From positions 62,001 to 126,000 of the forward strand of contig PCBK01000112.1 of assembly GCA_002731275.1 (NCBI GenBank): a DNA stretch of 64,000 nucleotides, in the 5' to 3' direction. A model generated the notes under the pieces. It was not told the DNA's origin, ran no database searches, and was given only the letters and a program-made list of their open reading frames with translations. This stretch comes from Deltaproteobacteria bacterium. GTDB taxonomy: Bacteria; Myxococcota_C; UBA6777. Each line of letters begins with the position of its first letter. The first letter of the stretch is position 1. Shown here in pieces: positions 9,698 through 21,578 of this stretch. The position numbers and the translations under genes are program-made.

Positions 9698-10510
9698 ATG
9701 GGATCACTTCACGTCAAGGTGATGAGCTTGAATATCCGATACGACAACCCACACGATGGGTCAAACAGTTGGCCTCACAGAAAAACTCTCGTGTGTGATG
9801 TCCTGCGAGAAAATGCCCCTGACTTTATTGGACTCCAAGAGGCGCTCAAACATCAACTAGAGGACATCATACATGCGCTCGAAGGATACGATGGATACGG
9901 ACGTTCAAGAAGAGCCTATACAGAAGATGATGAGTGGAGTCCGCTGTGCTATGACAGCAAGCGCTGGTGGCTCGATCAACGACAACGTGGGACGTTCTGG
10001 CTCTCAGACACACCAGATCATGAAGGCTCACAGAGTTGGGGCAGTAGCCTCCCGAGGATTGTGACGTGGGCGCGCTTCATTGAGAAACAAACAAACGAAG
10101 GAATCTATGTCTACAACACACACTTCGATCACCGCTCCTCAGAGGCGAGACTTCAGAGCGCCAAACTTTTGATCCAACGCATCCAGTCGCGAGAGTGCCA
10201 ACACGAACCATTCTTATTGATGGGTGATCTCAACGCCGGAGAGAACACCCCACCGCTCCGATACCTCAAGGGAAATGAGCACACCATGCCGCTCGTTGAC
10301 ACCTTTCGCGAGAAACACCCAGATGAACGAAAAGCTGGGACATTTGGAGGCTGGAGCGGAAGCAAAAGTGGTCCAAAAATCGACTACATTTTGATCGACG
10401 CACATGCACAGACCACCCTTCACGACGCACAGATCATCTACACTTCAAAAGATGGACGTTATCCGTCTGACCATTTTCCAATCACTGCAGAGCTGACTTT
10501 TTCAGGCTGA
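9698..10510 (+). CDS. Endonuclease/exonuclease/phosphatase-family hydrolase
   Basis: 270 residues, no signal peptide, AAGGAG seven bases before the ATG. All hallmark segments of the metal-dependent EEP fold are present in order: MSLNIRYDN (Asn ligand), FIGLQEA (Glu metal ligand), YNTHFDH (catalytic His), LMGDLNAGE (Asp/Asn), KIDYILID and YPSDHFPI (Asp-His pair). The NIRYDN start and the DHFPI end resemble the subgroup annotated as metal-dependent hydrolases acting on phosphodiesters or inositol phosphates; nuclease, phosphatase or sphingomyelinase activity cannot be separated by sequence. Cytoplasmic location is inferred from the lack of a signal. Confidence 0.87.
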   Translation: MGSLHVKVMSLNIRYDNPHDGSNSWPHRKTLVCDVLRENAPDFIGLQEALKHQLEDIIHALEGYDGYGRSRRAYTEDDEWSPLCYDSKRWWLDQRQRGTFWLSDTPDHEGSQSWGSSLPRIVTWARFIEKQTNEGIYVYNTHFDHRSSEARLQSAKLLIQRIQSRECQHEPFLLMGDLNAGENTPPLRYLKGNEHTMPLVDTFREKHPDERKAGTFGGWSGSKSGPKIDYILIDAHAQTTLHDAQIIYTSKDGRYPSDHFPITAELTFSG

Positions 10511-10635
10511 CTTTTCAAGGAAGAGCACATAGAGGGGAAGAGAAGAAAAAGGCAGGAAAGAACTAGACGCAAAACCCGACTCTACAGGATGAAACAACAT
10601 GACACCATCATCCACAGACGCGGCGAGAGCACCAC

Positions 10636-11145
10636 TTATCCTTTGTACTGGTAGATACCACGACCTCTCTTTTCGACTTGTGGAAGTCGCGCCAATGTCG
10701 CAGCGACAGTCCCCTTGGAGGTCTTCTTGAGAACCCCTCGAAGACCTGGAAAGCGCTTGAGTTGGTAGCGAAAGACACGAAGCATTTTGTAAAGTTTGCC
10801 AGCCATACCATTGAAGCGCTTGAACTCTCTCTGGTAGGCCTTTTTCATCTGATTGATCTTGGCAGGACGGAAGGTCCGACCTCGGTGTCGTCTTCTCAGC
10901 TTGAGCTCACGTGTGAGGAGCTTTTGAATCGCAGATACTTTCATCTTTTGGCGACGAATACGAACATTCAAGAGCGTAATTTGTCCCAAAAGATTCCGCG
11001 CACTACGAAGCACAGCCTTATTCTTCCAGCGCAAGATCTTCGAGAACTTCTTCGCCTTCACAGCTGTTTTCGGAGGGCTCGCAAACGCCGCTCCTGCACA
11101 AAGACCCAACACCAACATGACGACAAAGCTCACTTTATGTTTCAT
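10636..11145 (-). CDS. Small, very basic secreted protein
   Basis: 169 residues with an AAAGGAG site. The N-terminus is a clear signal peptide (KHKVSFVVMLVLGLCAGAAFA, cut probably after AFA). The mature part is extremely rich in Lys and Arg, with few acidic residues, and looks helical, with Leu spaced for coiled-coil or helical-bundle packing (e.g. LLGQITLLNVRIRRQKMKVS, LTRELKLRRRHRGR). No family recognised. Such a charge suggests binding to nucleic acid, LPS or another polyanion in the periplasm or outside the cell, but this is inference. It is a single gene with empty flanks. Confidence 0.65.
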   Translation of the reverse strand: MKHKVSFVVMLVLGLCAGAAFASPPKTAVKAKKFSKILRWKNKAVLRSARNLLGQITLLNVRIRRQKMKVSAIQKLLTRELKLRRRHRGRTFRPAKINQMKKAYQREFKRFNGMAGKLYKMLRVFRYQLKRFPGLRGVLKKTSKGTVAATLARLPQVEKRGRGIYQYKG

Positions 11146-11303
11146 TCCGCAACTCCTTTCCTGAGTCGTATCTTTCGTCCAGCGGCCAAATACATGTGGT
11201 CACCAAAAGCAGCCTTCCGGCAATAAGACAAGTAGGTGCTTGATAGAGCACGTTTATGGTGTGATATGAGACTGGAGCTCCCCTCTCAATATTCAATCAC
11301 AAG

Positions 11304-11332
11304 GAAAAAACCCCTGGAGTCCGATGACTCCA
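11304..11332 (-). terminator. Rho-independent terminator after the MFS antiporter gene
   Basis: On the minus strand a 7-bp stem (TGGAGTC, loop ATCG, GACTCCA; positions 11332-11315) is followed by AGGGG and six T (11310-11305). It sits about 20 bp beyond the stop of the gene at 11353-12813. Confidence 0.7.
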
Positions 11333-11352
11333 AATCGCTCCGCAATCCCGTC

Positions 11353-12813
11353 TTATGGGTTCGGTTCGGGATATGTATTGCGCCCTCTGATCCACCACGT
11401 GATGCCGAGCAAAAACATCGCAGTAAAGGCTGAAAACAGAATCAAGAAGATCACATATCCCCATGCTTGCTCGATCCCCACGAGTTTTTGTTGCTCTTTG
11501 AGCAGCGTACCAAAGCCTTTGGCCTGGACGGTCCGACCGATATAACCGAACAAACCGATAAATCCAGCGGCAGCCCCGATGGCTTTCTTGGAGGTCAGGT
11601 CGAGGGCGAGGATGACGATCAAGTTGATCACAGGATAGATAAAGAAGCCGATACTCGCGAGCATCGCCATGTCCAACCAGAGATAGCCTGCAGGGGTCAT
11701 CACCATCACAGCAAAGGCACCAATAATAGGAAGCATACAGATCGCCGCGAGCAGCTCACGTCGCCCCCCCATTCGGTCGGAGACCCATCCCAAAAAGATC
11801 GTCGAAGGGATCCCGCCAAACTCCAACACCAACACAGCAAATCCACCACTCGCCAACGTCGCCTGTTTGACCTCTCTCAAATAAGTCGGTCCCCAGTCGA
11901 GCATACTGTAGCGCGCGATGTACGCAAAGAAGTTGGCAAACGCCAACAACCACACGTACTTGTTGGTCAATACATGCCCAAACAAGATCTCTTTGAAGGT
12001 CAACTCACGCTCTTCCTCCAAGACTTTCCCGGACGTCCCATCTTGCGCCTCTTTTGCATCTTCATGAACACGATCGGGATGTTCGACACGTTCTCGTAAC
12101 GCATCGTACTCTTCGATGGGAGGCAGCCCAACAGATTGGGGTGTGTCTCGTAAGCGCCAAAAGAGATAGGCCGAACCAATGGCCGCAATGACCCCTGGAA
12201 CGATGAAGGCGTATTGCCAGCCTCCGTACGTTGCCACGCCCCATGCGGCGAGCATACCAGCGATCCCGCCGCCGACATTGTGGGAGGTGTTCCAGACGCT
12301 GAACATCAAGCCGCGCTCTTTTTTTGTATACCAGTGCCCCATCGTACGACCACAAGGCGGCCACCCCATCCCCTGAATGAAGCCATTCATCGACCACAGC
12401 ATCAAGTGCAGCGAGTAATTGGCGACGCCCCCGAAGGCGAAGTTACACAGCGCCGTTAACAACAGACCAAATGCCATGAAGACACGGGGGTTACTGCGGT
12501 CTGAGAGTGTCCCCATGATAAACTTACCGAGACCATAACTGATCGCCGTAATCGCGAGGATGTTCCCGACCATCGCGTGGTCGTACTGCAGCGCGTTGCT
12601 CATATCCTTCGCAACGACAGAGAGGTTGTTGCGGACGAGATAGAATGTTCCATAACCGATGAAGGTCGCTTCCATCATCTGCCAGCGGTACATTGGATAC
12701 TGACGGGCAGCTTCTTTGTCAGGGAGCCGCTCTATCGCTGGCGCCGGTCGAAATGGGTTCTTCAAGATCTTGCTCACTTTCTTGATATGGTTGAAAGAAG
12801 GTACATTGCCCAC
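11353..12813 (-). CDS. Organophosphate:phosphate antiporter-type MFS transporter (GlpT/UhpT/PgtP-like)
   Basis: 486 residues, twelve expected helices. The N-terminal FRPAPAIERLP before helix 1, then GTFYLVRNNLSVV, and the long loop GMGWPPCGRTMGHWYTKKER are characteristic of the OPA family, which exchanges glycerol-3-phosphate, hexose phosphate or phosphoglycerate for inorganic phosphate across the inner membrane. A large cytoplasmic loop between helices 6 and 7 is acidic. The start is a GTG without an obvious ribosome binding site, so the N-terminus is uncertain. Divergent from the M23 peptidase gene. No UhpB/GlpK-like partner is nearby, so the substrate stays open. Confidence 0.85.
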   Translation of the reverse strand: MGNVPSFNHIKKVSKILKNPFRPAPAIERLPDKEAARQYPMYRWQMMEATFIGYGTFYLVRNNLSVVAKDMSNALQYDHAMVGNILAITAISYGLGKFIMGTLSDRSNPRVFMAFGLLLTALCNFAFGGVANYSLHLMLWSMNGFIQGMGWPPCGRTMGHWYTKKERGLMFSVWNTSHNVGGGIAGMLAAWGVATYGGWQYAFIVPGVIAAIGSAYLFWRLRDTPQSVGLPPIEEYDALRERVEHPDRVHEDAKEAQDGTSGKVLEEERELTFKEILFGHVLTNKYVWLLAFANFFAYIARYSMLDWGPTYLREVKQATLASGGFAVLVLEFGGIPSTIFLGWVSDRMGGRRELLAAICMLPIIGAFAVMVMTPAGYLWLDMAMLASIGFFIYPVINLIVILALDLTSKKAIGAAAGFIGLFGYIGRTVQAKGFGTLLKEQQKLVGIEQAWGYVIFLILFSAFTAMFLLGITWWIRGRNTYPEPNP

Positions 12814-12889
12814 ACATGCAACAACAGATCGCCGAGAAGATCAAGCGCAGAGAAAGAACTATCTTCTTTTCCATCCCACTTGTGATACA

Positions 12890-13927
12890 ATGCGAACGAC
12901 ATTCACAGATTGTGTCTCCCCAACAACCCCTTATGTGGAGAGAGCAGGTTTGAAATCGACAGAAGTACAAAAGTACGAGAAGCTAAAGTTTTCGGAGATG
13001 ATGGGTTTATCCCCCTGGCGAGAGCGCTTTCGTCAGGCGATGATCGCGTTGAGAGGCGAAGAGGATGTGCCCCCCTCGCGTTTTGGTTTGTCGAGCTTAC
13101 GCCAATTACGACCACGGTATGGCATTCCGCTATGGTTGGGTAAACAACCCGTCCACAGGAAGGTCTTGCTCACCAACCTCTGGAACCACACACAAACACC
13201 TATCGAAGATGGTTGGTCTGTGAAAAAGACACAGGTCAAGGATTTTCGAGGTCGTCGTTTGACTTACGATAGTCACAACGGGACGGACTTCTCGATCCCA
13301 ATTGGGACACGTGTTTTAACCGCCGCGCCCGGCGAGGTCGTAAGTGTGATGTCCGAGTTCAATCGCGGTGGACTCAAGGTCTTCATCGATCACGGCGAGG
13401 GGTTGATGACCTGCTACGCACACCTCGCACGTAACCTCGTACAGGTCGGCGACCGCGTGACACGAGGACAGGTCATCGCGCTCTCTGGTTACAGTGGTCT
13501 CGACTCACTCGTGACCTTCCCCTTTGGTGTGCCTCACGTCCACTTCAACACATGGCTTAACAACGAATCGATCGATCCATTCGCCTTTCAAGGAGAGACC
13601 TCGATGTGGCGAGGTGGTGGCCTCCCCCAGCCCTGGGATGGTGAAGAAGAGAAAGATGAGGTACCGTTTACCCCTTCGCACTACAACGAAGATGTCCTTC
13701 GGGAGGTGATCGAAGCGTGCAAGACCCCCTCCGTTCGAGAGCACTTACTCGCCATCGAAGACCTCTCTCTACGGGCTGCACAGACGATCATTCAGATGAA
13801 TTACTACCCCACCCGCTTCCCCAAAAAATACAATCTCTACGACAAAACATATCTCCGCTCCCCTCGCATGGATCTACCATTCTCCAGAGAGGACTTTGAC
13901 GGCGTTGCCTTCGTCGATGAACTCTAG
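12890..13927 (+). CDS. M23/LytM-type metallopeptidase without signal peptide
   Basis: 345 residues from ATG 12890. The zinc-peptidase core is intact: H129 and D133 in SHNGTDFSIPIGT, H178 in TCYAHL and the H216-x-H218 pair in GVPHVHFN. This family cuts peptidoglycan cross-links or Gly-rich peptides outside the cytoplasm, yet no signal peptide or membrane helix is visible from any of the possible starts (12890, 12950, 12998), and none has a strong ribosome binding site. About 120 residues precede the core and ~100 follow it; the tail (GLPQPWDGEEE, FSREDFDGVAFVDEL) is acidic. A role as lipoprotein-free exported enzyme or cytoplasmic hydrolase is unresolved. Confidence 0.8.
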   Translation: MRTTFTDCVSPTTPYVERAGLKSTEVQKYEKLKFSEMMGLSPWRERFRQAMIALRGEEDVPPSRFGLSSLRQLRPRYGIPLWLGKQPVHRKVLLTNLWNHTQTPIEDGWSVKKTQVKDFRGRRLTYDSHNGTDFSIPIGTRVLTAAPGEVVSVMSEFNRGGLKVFIDHGEGLMTCYAHLARNLVQVGDRVTRGQVIALSGYSGLDSLVTFPFGVPHVHFNTWLNNESIDPFAFQGETSMWRGGGLPQPWDGEEEKDEVPFTPSHYNEDVLREVIEACKTPSVREHLLAIEDLSLRAAQTIIQMNYYPTRFPKKYNLYDKTYLRSPRMDLPFSREDFDGVAFVDEL

Positions 13928-13947
13928 CCCCCACTATCCACCAACGA

Positions 13948-14883
13948 TTACCCCCACGTATAGGTCACTTTGGTAAGTTCTTCTGAGACCTCCCAGAGTC
14001 GCTTTGCGTCTTCGAGATTATGAGAGGCTTTGTTGGAAGAGACGACGACAGGGAACCCGGCAATCTCCATGAAACCTCTCGGTCCATAATACTCTGCAGG
14101 TTTTGCGTGTGGATCGACGCAGGCTCTGAGACTCGGCAACGCGCCCAGATCAGCGCTCTGCATCATTCTTGAGACGAGCGGATCCACCAGCTTAAAGAAC
14201 AACCCCTTTTTCAGATGATTCCCAAGGTTTGTATCGGAACCACCAGGATGCGCAGCGAGCGCCATCGCGTCGATGTTGTGTTGAGCAAAGCGGCGTTGTA
14301 ACTCGTAAGTGAAGAGCAAGTTGGCGAGCTTGGAGCGTCCATATGCAGCAATTGGAGAGTATCGTCTGCCACCATTGAACATCAAATTATCGAAGTTCAT
14401 CGTGCCCATTCGATGTCCACTACTGCTGACATTGACGACACGCGCACCAGGGGTCTTTTTGATCGCGTCGAGGAGCAAACCAGTGAGAGCAAAGTGACCG
14501 AGATGATTGGTCCCCAATTGTCTCTCAAAACCGTCTTCAGTCGTACCATAAGGGACCATCATGATCCCAGCGTTGTTGAGTAACACATCCAATTGATCGT
14601 GTTTAAAGAGAAATGTCTCAGCAAATAAGCGTACGGAGGCCAGACTCGCGAGATCCAGCTCCATGACCTCGACAGACGCATCAGGGATGGCTTGCAAGAT
14701 GGAATCCTTGGCTTTCTCTGCCTTCTCCATGTTGCGACATGCCATGATGGTCTGTGCGCCCTTGCGTGCGAACTCTTTGGCAGCTTCAAAGCCAATCCCA
14801 CTGTTGGCACCTGTGACAATGATGATCTTTCCAGTCAGGTCGGGGATCTGTTCAGCTCCCCAGGTTTCTTTTTGTTTTCCCAT
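13948..14883 (-). CDS. Short-chain dehydrogenase/reductase (retinol-dehydrogenase-like)
   Basis: 311 residues, GGGAGGAG-type site before ATG 14883. Classical SDR with the dinucleotide loop TGANSGIG (~24-31), NNAG (~106-109), catalytic Ser in VVNVSSSGH and YxxxK as YGRSK. The R in MACRNMEKA after the second strand favours NADP(H). Sequence style (TTEDGFERQLGTNHLGHF, AHPGGSDTNLG) is that of the broad retinol dehydrogenase/WW-oxidoreductase-like group, whose bacterial members act on varied alcohols and carbonyls. Cytoplasmic, single gene; its stop is 20 bp from the convergent M23 gene. Confidence 0.87.
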   Translation of the reverse strand: MGKQKETWGAEQIPDLTGKIIIVTGANSGIGFEAAKEFARKGAQTIMACRNMEKAEKAKDSILQAIPDASVEVMELDLASLASVRLFAETFLFKHDQLDVLLNNAGIMMVPYGTTEDGFERQLGTNHLGHFALTGLLLDAIKKTPGARVVNVSSSGHRMGTMNFDNLMFNGGRRYSPIAAYGRSKLANLLFTYELQRRFAQHNIDAMALAAHPGGSDTNLGNHLKKGLFFKLVDPLVSRMMQSADLGALPSLRACVDPHAKPAEYYGPRGFMEIAGFPVVVSSNKASHNLEDAKRLWEVSEELTKVTYTWG

Positions 14884-15263
14884 GTTCTCCTCCCAAAAAA
14901 TGCTTTGTGATCAGCCTCATCGAAAAGAGCCTGATGAACAACAATGTCGTGGGTATGATATACCAATGTCAACCTCACAAGTGCCATATGCACAAAGATA
15001 GCCTTTGTGCTGGAGCAATAAACATCCAATTACAAAAAAATGTGTTTCGTTTGGTAATCACTTTCACACAGCCATAAGAAACAGAGAGAACTCTCCCCTA
15101 GCGCGACATACAAAAATTAACCTTATAAAAAGGAAAGATACAACACATGGCATATTTTATGCCTTATGAGCGGGGCATCGTCGGATTGAACCGAACGACA
15201 AAAAGAGTTGGATGCTTTGGAGAGCAAGCTTCGGAGTAACAAACAACTCAAGGAGGAATCACT
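14884..15263. other. 380-bp intergenic region between divergent genes
   Basis: AT-rich sequence between the dehydrogenase and the DUF4382 lipoprotein. It should contain both promoters; TATAAA at about 15124 could be part of one. A small palindrome GGCATA-TTT-TATGCC (15149-15163) could be an operator. No gene recognised. Confidence 0.45.
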
Positions 15264-15830
15264 ATGAGAAAGGTGTTATTTGTATTGAAGAGTGTGTTGT
15301 TTGTATTGGGTATCAGCCTTGTGGGTTGTGGCATGGACACAGGCACAGTGAAGGTGACTCTCCAGGATGCCCCGGCGAATGTCGAGAAATTGGAGGTTCC
15401 TATTGTAGAAATTGCCGTACACTTTGTCCCCAAGGGCAGCGATAAAAAAGCGGCAGACGAAGATCCGGCAGAGGCCTCAAACGATCCCCAAAAAGCAGGC
15501 TGGAGAAGCATCCTCCTGGAAGAAAAGACATTTGATCTGATCGCGCTGAAAGACAACCCTGTTGACATTGGTTCATTGCAATTGGGTGAAGGGAAAATCA
15601 CACAGATCCGCCTCGTTATCTCTCAAGAGAAAAAGACAATGGTCACCATTTCGGGCCAACAATTTGAGGTCTCAGTCCCATCCAACGTCGCTCGTATCAA
15701 CAAAAACATCGACGTGGTCATTGGGCAAGAGACTCTTATTCCCCTCGACTTTGACGTTGAAACAGCGTTGAAAGAGACAGGAAAAGACACCTATAAGCTC
15801 GATCCAGTCCTCAAACTCGTCGAAAAATAA
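15264..15830 (+). CDS. DUF4382-type lipoprotein
   Basis: 188 residues with a strong AAGGAGG site. Classic lipobox SLVGC places the lipidated cysteine at C22. The mature part matches the DUF4382 pattern: GTVKVTLQDAPANVEKLEV at the start, the WRSILLEEKTFDLIAL segment, then LGEGKITQIRLVI. Such domains are small beta-sandwiches on cell-envelope lipoproteins of unknown function. An acidic/Ala-rich insert (DKKAADEDPAEASNDPQKA) interrupts the early part. Single gene ahead of a convergent ATP-grasp gene. Confidence 0.8.
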   Translation: MRKVLFVLKSVLFVLGISLVGCGMDTGTVKVTLQDAPANVEKLEVPIVEIAVHFVPKGSDKKAADEDPAEASNDPQKAGWRSILLEEKTFDLIALKDNPVDIGSLQLGEGKITQIRLVISQEKKTMVTISGQQFEVSVPSNVARINKNIDVVIGQETLIPLDFDVETALKETGKDTYKLDPVLKLVEK

Positions 15831-15843
15831 GAACATCAGACAA

Positions 15844-16731
15844 TCACAAGAGTTCCCTTAACCTATTCCAAAAGGGTAACAATGGGATCTCGCTGTATCC
15901 TGAGAATTGTCCGTCACCAGTCTCAATCACGATCCAATCAAGCGCCTCTGTTTGCCCAACATCCACGGAGATATAAGAGGAAGGCAACGCTTCCGCAGCC
16001 CTTTGTGCGAGCGCAAGGACATGTTGTTCTTCTTCTTTGCTCAGGTCACGGAGTGGATCGTCCCCCTCCCAATAGTAGCCCCATCCCACGATATGTCCCT
16101 GATAGACAAAGACCCGATATTCTCGTCCGAGAGGAAAGTCCGATGCGCGCCTTGTATGGCGTAATTGAGCAAGCTCTCTGACGATCACCTTGCCACGAGA
16201 GCGATTCTCCAGCGCGAAGAGTTGCGTCGCGAGCTCGCGCAGTTCTTGTAAGCTCTCAGCCACACAAAAGCTCCACCCTTTCGATTTTCTCGACTGAATT
16301 GCGCCTTTTACAAAAACAGGAAACATAAGTTCTTCGGCGATCATCTCGCACTCTTCGACGCTTTGGATGACAAGACTCTTTGGGGTCAGATCAGCGATAT
16401 ATGGATAAGCTCGATCGAAGACCTGCCCATTCAGGTGCTCATCTGGTGTGTTGAGTAGCCTGATATTTTTATCGAGTGCAGCCTCGTAGATCTCGGTGTA
16501 TCGTTGTGCAGAAGGGATAAACCCAAGCCAAAGACCGGGTGTTTCTTCGGCCTGTTCGGGGACATAGGCGAGCGCATTTTCTGCGTTCTCACAGCGGGTG
16601 TAGTCAGGTGGGATCGAGTACACCTGAAATCCAGACAACTTCGCCGTCTCTGTTGCGTGGATGAGATCACGCAGGCTCGGAGAGTCATTCATTTGCGCAT
16701 AGGCTTCGGTCAAGATGAGAGGTCTTTTCAT
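15844..16731 (-). CDS. ATP-grasp domain protein
   Basis: 295 residues from ATG 16731 (a TTG at 16743 would add four; AAGGA lies 12 bases before the ATG). The central and C-terminal parts look like an ATP-grasp fold: FVKGAIQSRKSKGWSF (ATP-binding lysine strand), IVRELAQLRH, EYRVFVYQGHIVGWGYYW and ISVDVGQTEALDWIVIE, the last resembling the metal/phosphate-binding end of RimK-like enzymes. ATP-grasp enzymes join a carboxylate to an amine or thiol through an acyl phosphate. Substrate unknown. Divergent from the membrane gene at 16825. Confidence 0.75.
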   Translation of the reverse strand: MKRPLILTEAYAQMNDSPSLRDLIHATETAKLSGFQVYSIPPDYTRCENAENALAYVPEQAEETPGLWLGFIPSAQRYTEIYEAALDKNIRLLNTPDEHLNGQVFDRAYPYIADLTPKSLVIQSVEECEMIAEELMFPVFVKGAIQSRKSKGWSFCVAESLQELRELATQLFALENRSRGKVIVRELAQLRHTRRASDFPLGREYRVFVYQGHIVGWGYYWEGDDPLRDLSKEEEQHVLALAQRAAEALPSSYISVDVGQTEALDWIVIETGDGQFSGYSEIPLLPFWNRLRELL

Positions 16732-16824
16732 TGGCGCGTTCAATCCTTATTCGAGACGATACTCCAAGAGATACGACGTATAGTGTAGGATGGAGTTCCT
16801 ACACCGAAGCAAAAGGAGCATAAC

Positions 16825-17202
16825 ATGATAACAAGCACCATGCTCGCAAAGACCATCGCGATCATATACACCGTAACGGGAATCGCGGTTTGTCTCGACC
16901 AACTCGACTTTCACAAACTCGTACATGAGTTGGAGCGTTCGACAGCGCTCACATACTTTGCAGGCATCATTGGAGCGGTCGTGGGATTTTTGCTCACACA
17001 ACACCATAACCTTTGGGCGATGCATTGGAGTCTCCTCATCACACTTATCTCGTGGGGGATGTTTGTTGGTGGGCTCACTGTTGTCCTCTGCCCCAAAGCA
17101 CTCTCACTCGCGCTCAAATGGTATAAGCACTCGCCACTATGGGGTGTGTTCATGATTGGATTTGGTGCGCTCTTTGGCTATTTGGGGTGGTTCGGAGGCT
17201 AA
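16825..17202 (+). CDS. Small integral membrane protein, about four helices
   Basis: 125 residues, AAAGGAG site seven bases before the ATG. Four hydrophobic segments: LAKTIAIIYTVTGIAVCL, ALTYFAGIIGAVVGFLL, LLITLISWGMFVGGLTVVLC and PLWGVFMIGFGALFGYLGWF, separated by short polar turns. No family recognised with certainty; an inner-membrane location is inferred. Confidence 0.6.
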   Translation: MITSTMLAKTIAIIYTVTGIAVCLDQLDFHKLVHELERSTALTYFAGIIGAVVGFLLTQHHNLWAMHWSLLITLISWGMFVGGLTVVLCPKALSLALKWYKHSPLWGVFMIGFGALFGYLGWFGG

Positions 17203-17322
17203 CGTTGGAGACAGTACAAACCAGACATATATCCGTGTGGCCCTCGCAGTACACACCAAAGGCAAACGCGATCACAGGCGCCTCAAACACCGATACACGG
17301 TGAAGACAATGCACACACCCAC

Positions 17323-17553
17323 TCACGAAGGCGTGTAGAATTGGTTCACATATCCCTCTACCCAATGGACACGATCGACTTCGTACTCATCGACAAAGAA
17401 GTCATCAGGACGCTCGCAGAATCCGGGTTGCAAAGACAACCGTTTGATCGCACCCCTGGCGGCATTATCAGAAGAGAACACACCGATAAACTTTGTCTCA
17501 TCGCATCCTTCAGCGTCCTCATACGAATGTTGAACCACGTAAACCTTCCGCAT
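17323..17553 (-). CDS. Small DUF7336-like protein
   Basis: 76 residues; the ATG at 17553 has GGGAG five bases upstream, whereas the longer frame to 17637 has none. The whole length reads like the small domain often annotated DUF7336: KVYVVQHSYE, ETKFIGVFSSDNAARGAI, LQPGFCERPDDFFVDEYEVD and HWVEGYV. These proteins are widespread, compact and of unknown function. Single gene. Confidence 0.6.
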   Translation of the reverse strand: MRKVYVVQHSYEDAEGCDETKFIGVFSSDNAARGAIKRLSLQPGFCERPDDFFVDEYEVDRVHWVEGYVNQFYTPS

Positions 17554-20337
<2,784 letters not shown>

Positions 20338-20366
20338 AATCCCCTCCCCTCTACTCCACAAGCTCC

Positions 20367-21371
20367 TCACTCAGGCCAACACATTGCTCTCTTGCAGATC
20401 TTACGTGGCCCGCAATGCTCAGGAATACAATCGGCGTCGGTGCGACAAAAATCCGTACACATCTTGTCCGTCGTCGTACAGGAGCGGGTATCCCGATTAC
20501 AAAATCGATTGTCACCACAACCACTCACAGCACAATCCCTGTGTTCATCACATGAGCTAGGGCATTGACCGGACTTGCGCTCCTCGCACTTTCCTGTTCG
20601 TCCGATATAATCGATATAACAAAAGGAAAACGTTCCACAGCGTCTCGCGTCACAATCTCCATCGTTTGTGCAAGAGTATGGACACACTTGTTCACGCTCG
20701 ACACACTTTCCGAGTTGGGTATTGCAATATGTACGCTTTGCACAATCCTCAACCCAACAATCCGAAGTTTGTGTACATGTTACAGGGCAGGAAGCTGCAG
20801 AGCTTCTGTTTTGACATCTGCCTGTCTTTTCTGAGACAGCTCTCTGACAAAAAGGACGCGCACCACAAAGACTTGCGGGACAGTGGATGTCGAGCAAGCA
20901 GGTGAAGGGACAAAGTTGTCCAAATGGCACACATTTTTTCAAAGTTGTGTTGCAGTATAACGCCTGCCCACATGCTTCGACCTGGCAATCTTTGTCTTCC
21001 TTACACGTCGAAGGACAATCTTCACACGTTCGCTTTCCCACACAACTCCCTTGCCCTCCCTGCCAATATGGAGCCAACTTGCAAAAGGATTGTGCACCAC
21101 ATGTTCGCTTACACTCCTGATCCTCGTTGCACTTCTGATCATCACAACTTGGCGCTTTTCCGTCCGCGATACAAAGCTTTTCCTCGATCGTTTCTTCAAC
21201 CAGCGACTCTCTCCCTCCTCCGTCAGGGGCCGTTTCAGAACGCACCTCCCTCAACAGCTCATGACCAGGTTCATCGAGTCCAGCTCCAGGACATCCAACG
21301 CTCACAAATAGACAACATAGAACACCGAGAAAGATTCCTAAAGTACGTACATATAGGAATTGTGCAGGCAT
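20367..21371 (-). CDS. Cys-rich repeat lipoprotein
   Basis: 334 residues from ATG 21371 (GGGAGG upstream). Lipobox VSVGC with C27. After a short acidic linker come about seven Cys-rich units of the pattern CPxxCxxDxDCxxxxCGxxxxC...C (~residues 75-334). The units alternate: odd ones end in a longer loop (QGGQGSC, EKTGRC, GRTGKC) and even ones in CNTTLKKC, CNTQLGKC or CNRDTRSC, so the protein grew by duplicating a two-unit block. Probably an extracellular, disulfide-rich surface protein; no named family is claimed. Convergent with katG. Confidence 0.75.
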   Translation of the reverse strand: MPAQFLYVRTLGIFLGVLCCLFVSVGCPGAGLDEPGHELLREVRSETAPDGGGRESLVEETIEEKLCIADGKAPSCDDQKCNEDQECKRTCGAQSFCKLAPYWQGGQGSCVGKRTCEDCPSTCKEDKDCQVEACGQALYCNTTLKKCVPFGQLCPFTCLLDIHCPASLCGARPFCQRAVSEKTGRCQNRSSAASCPVTCTQTSDCWVEDCAKRTYCNTQLGKCVEREQVCPYSCTNDGDCDARRCGTFSFCYIDYIGRTGKCEERKSGQCPSSCDEHRDCAVSGCGDNRFCNRDTRSCTTTDKMCTDFCRTDADCIPEHCGPRKICKRAMCWPE

Positions 21372-21578
21372 AAGACCTCCCATCACATCGAGCAACGATT
21401 TTCAAAGTATCTTCTATCGTTAAAAACAGCCTAAACAAAGATAGACTACCCAATACCATCAACAAAACCCACACAATCTTTCCTTGATATGAGGGTGAAT
21501 ATCACAACACAATATTTTACTTGAAACAAAAAACAAAGTGGGTATGCTATATCGAAAACGATCACAATAGGAAAAAAC

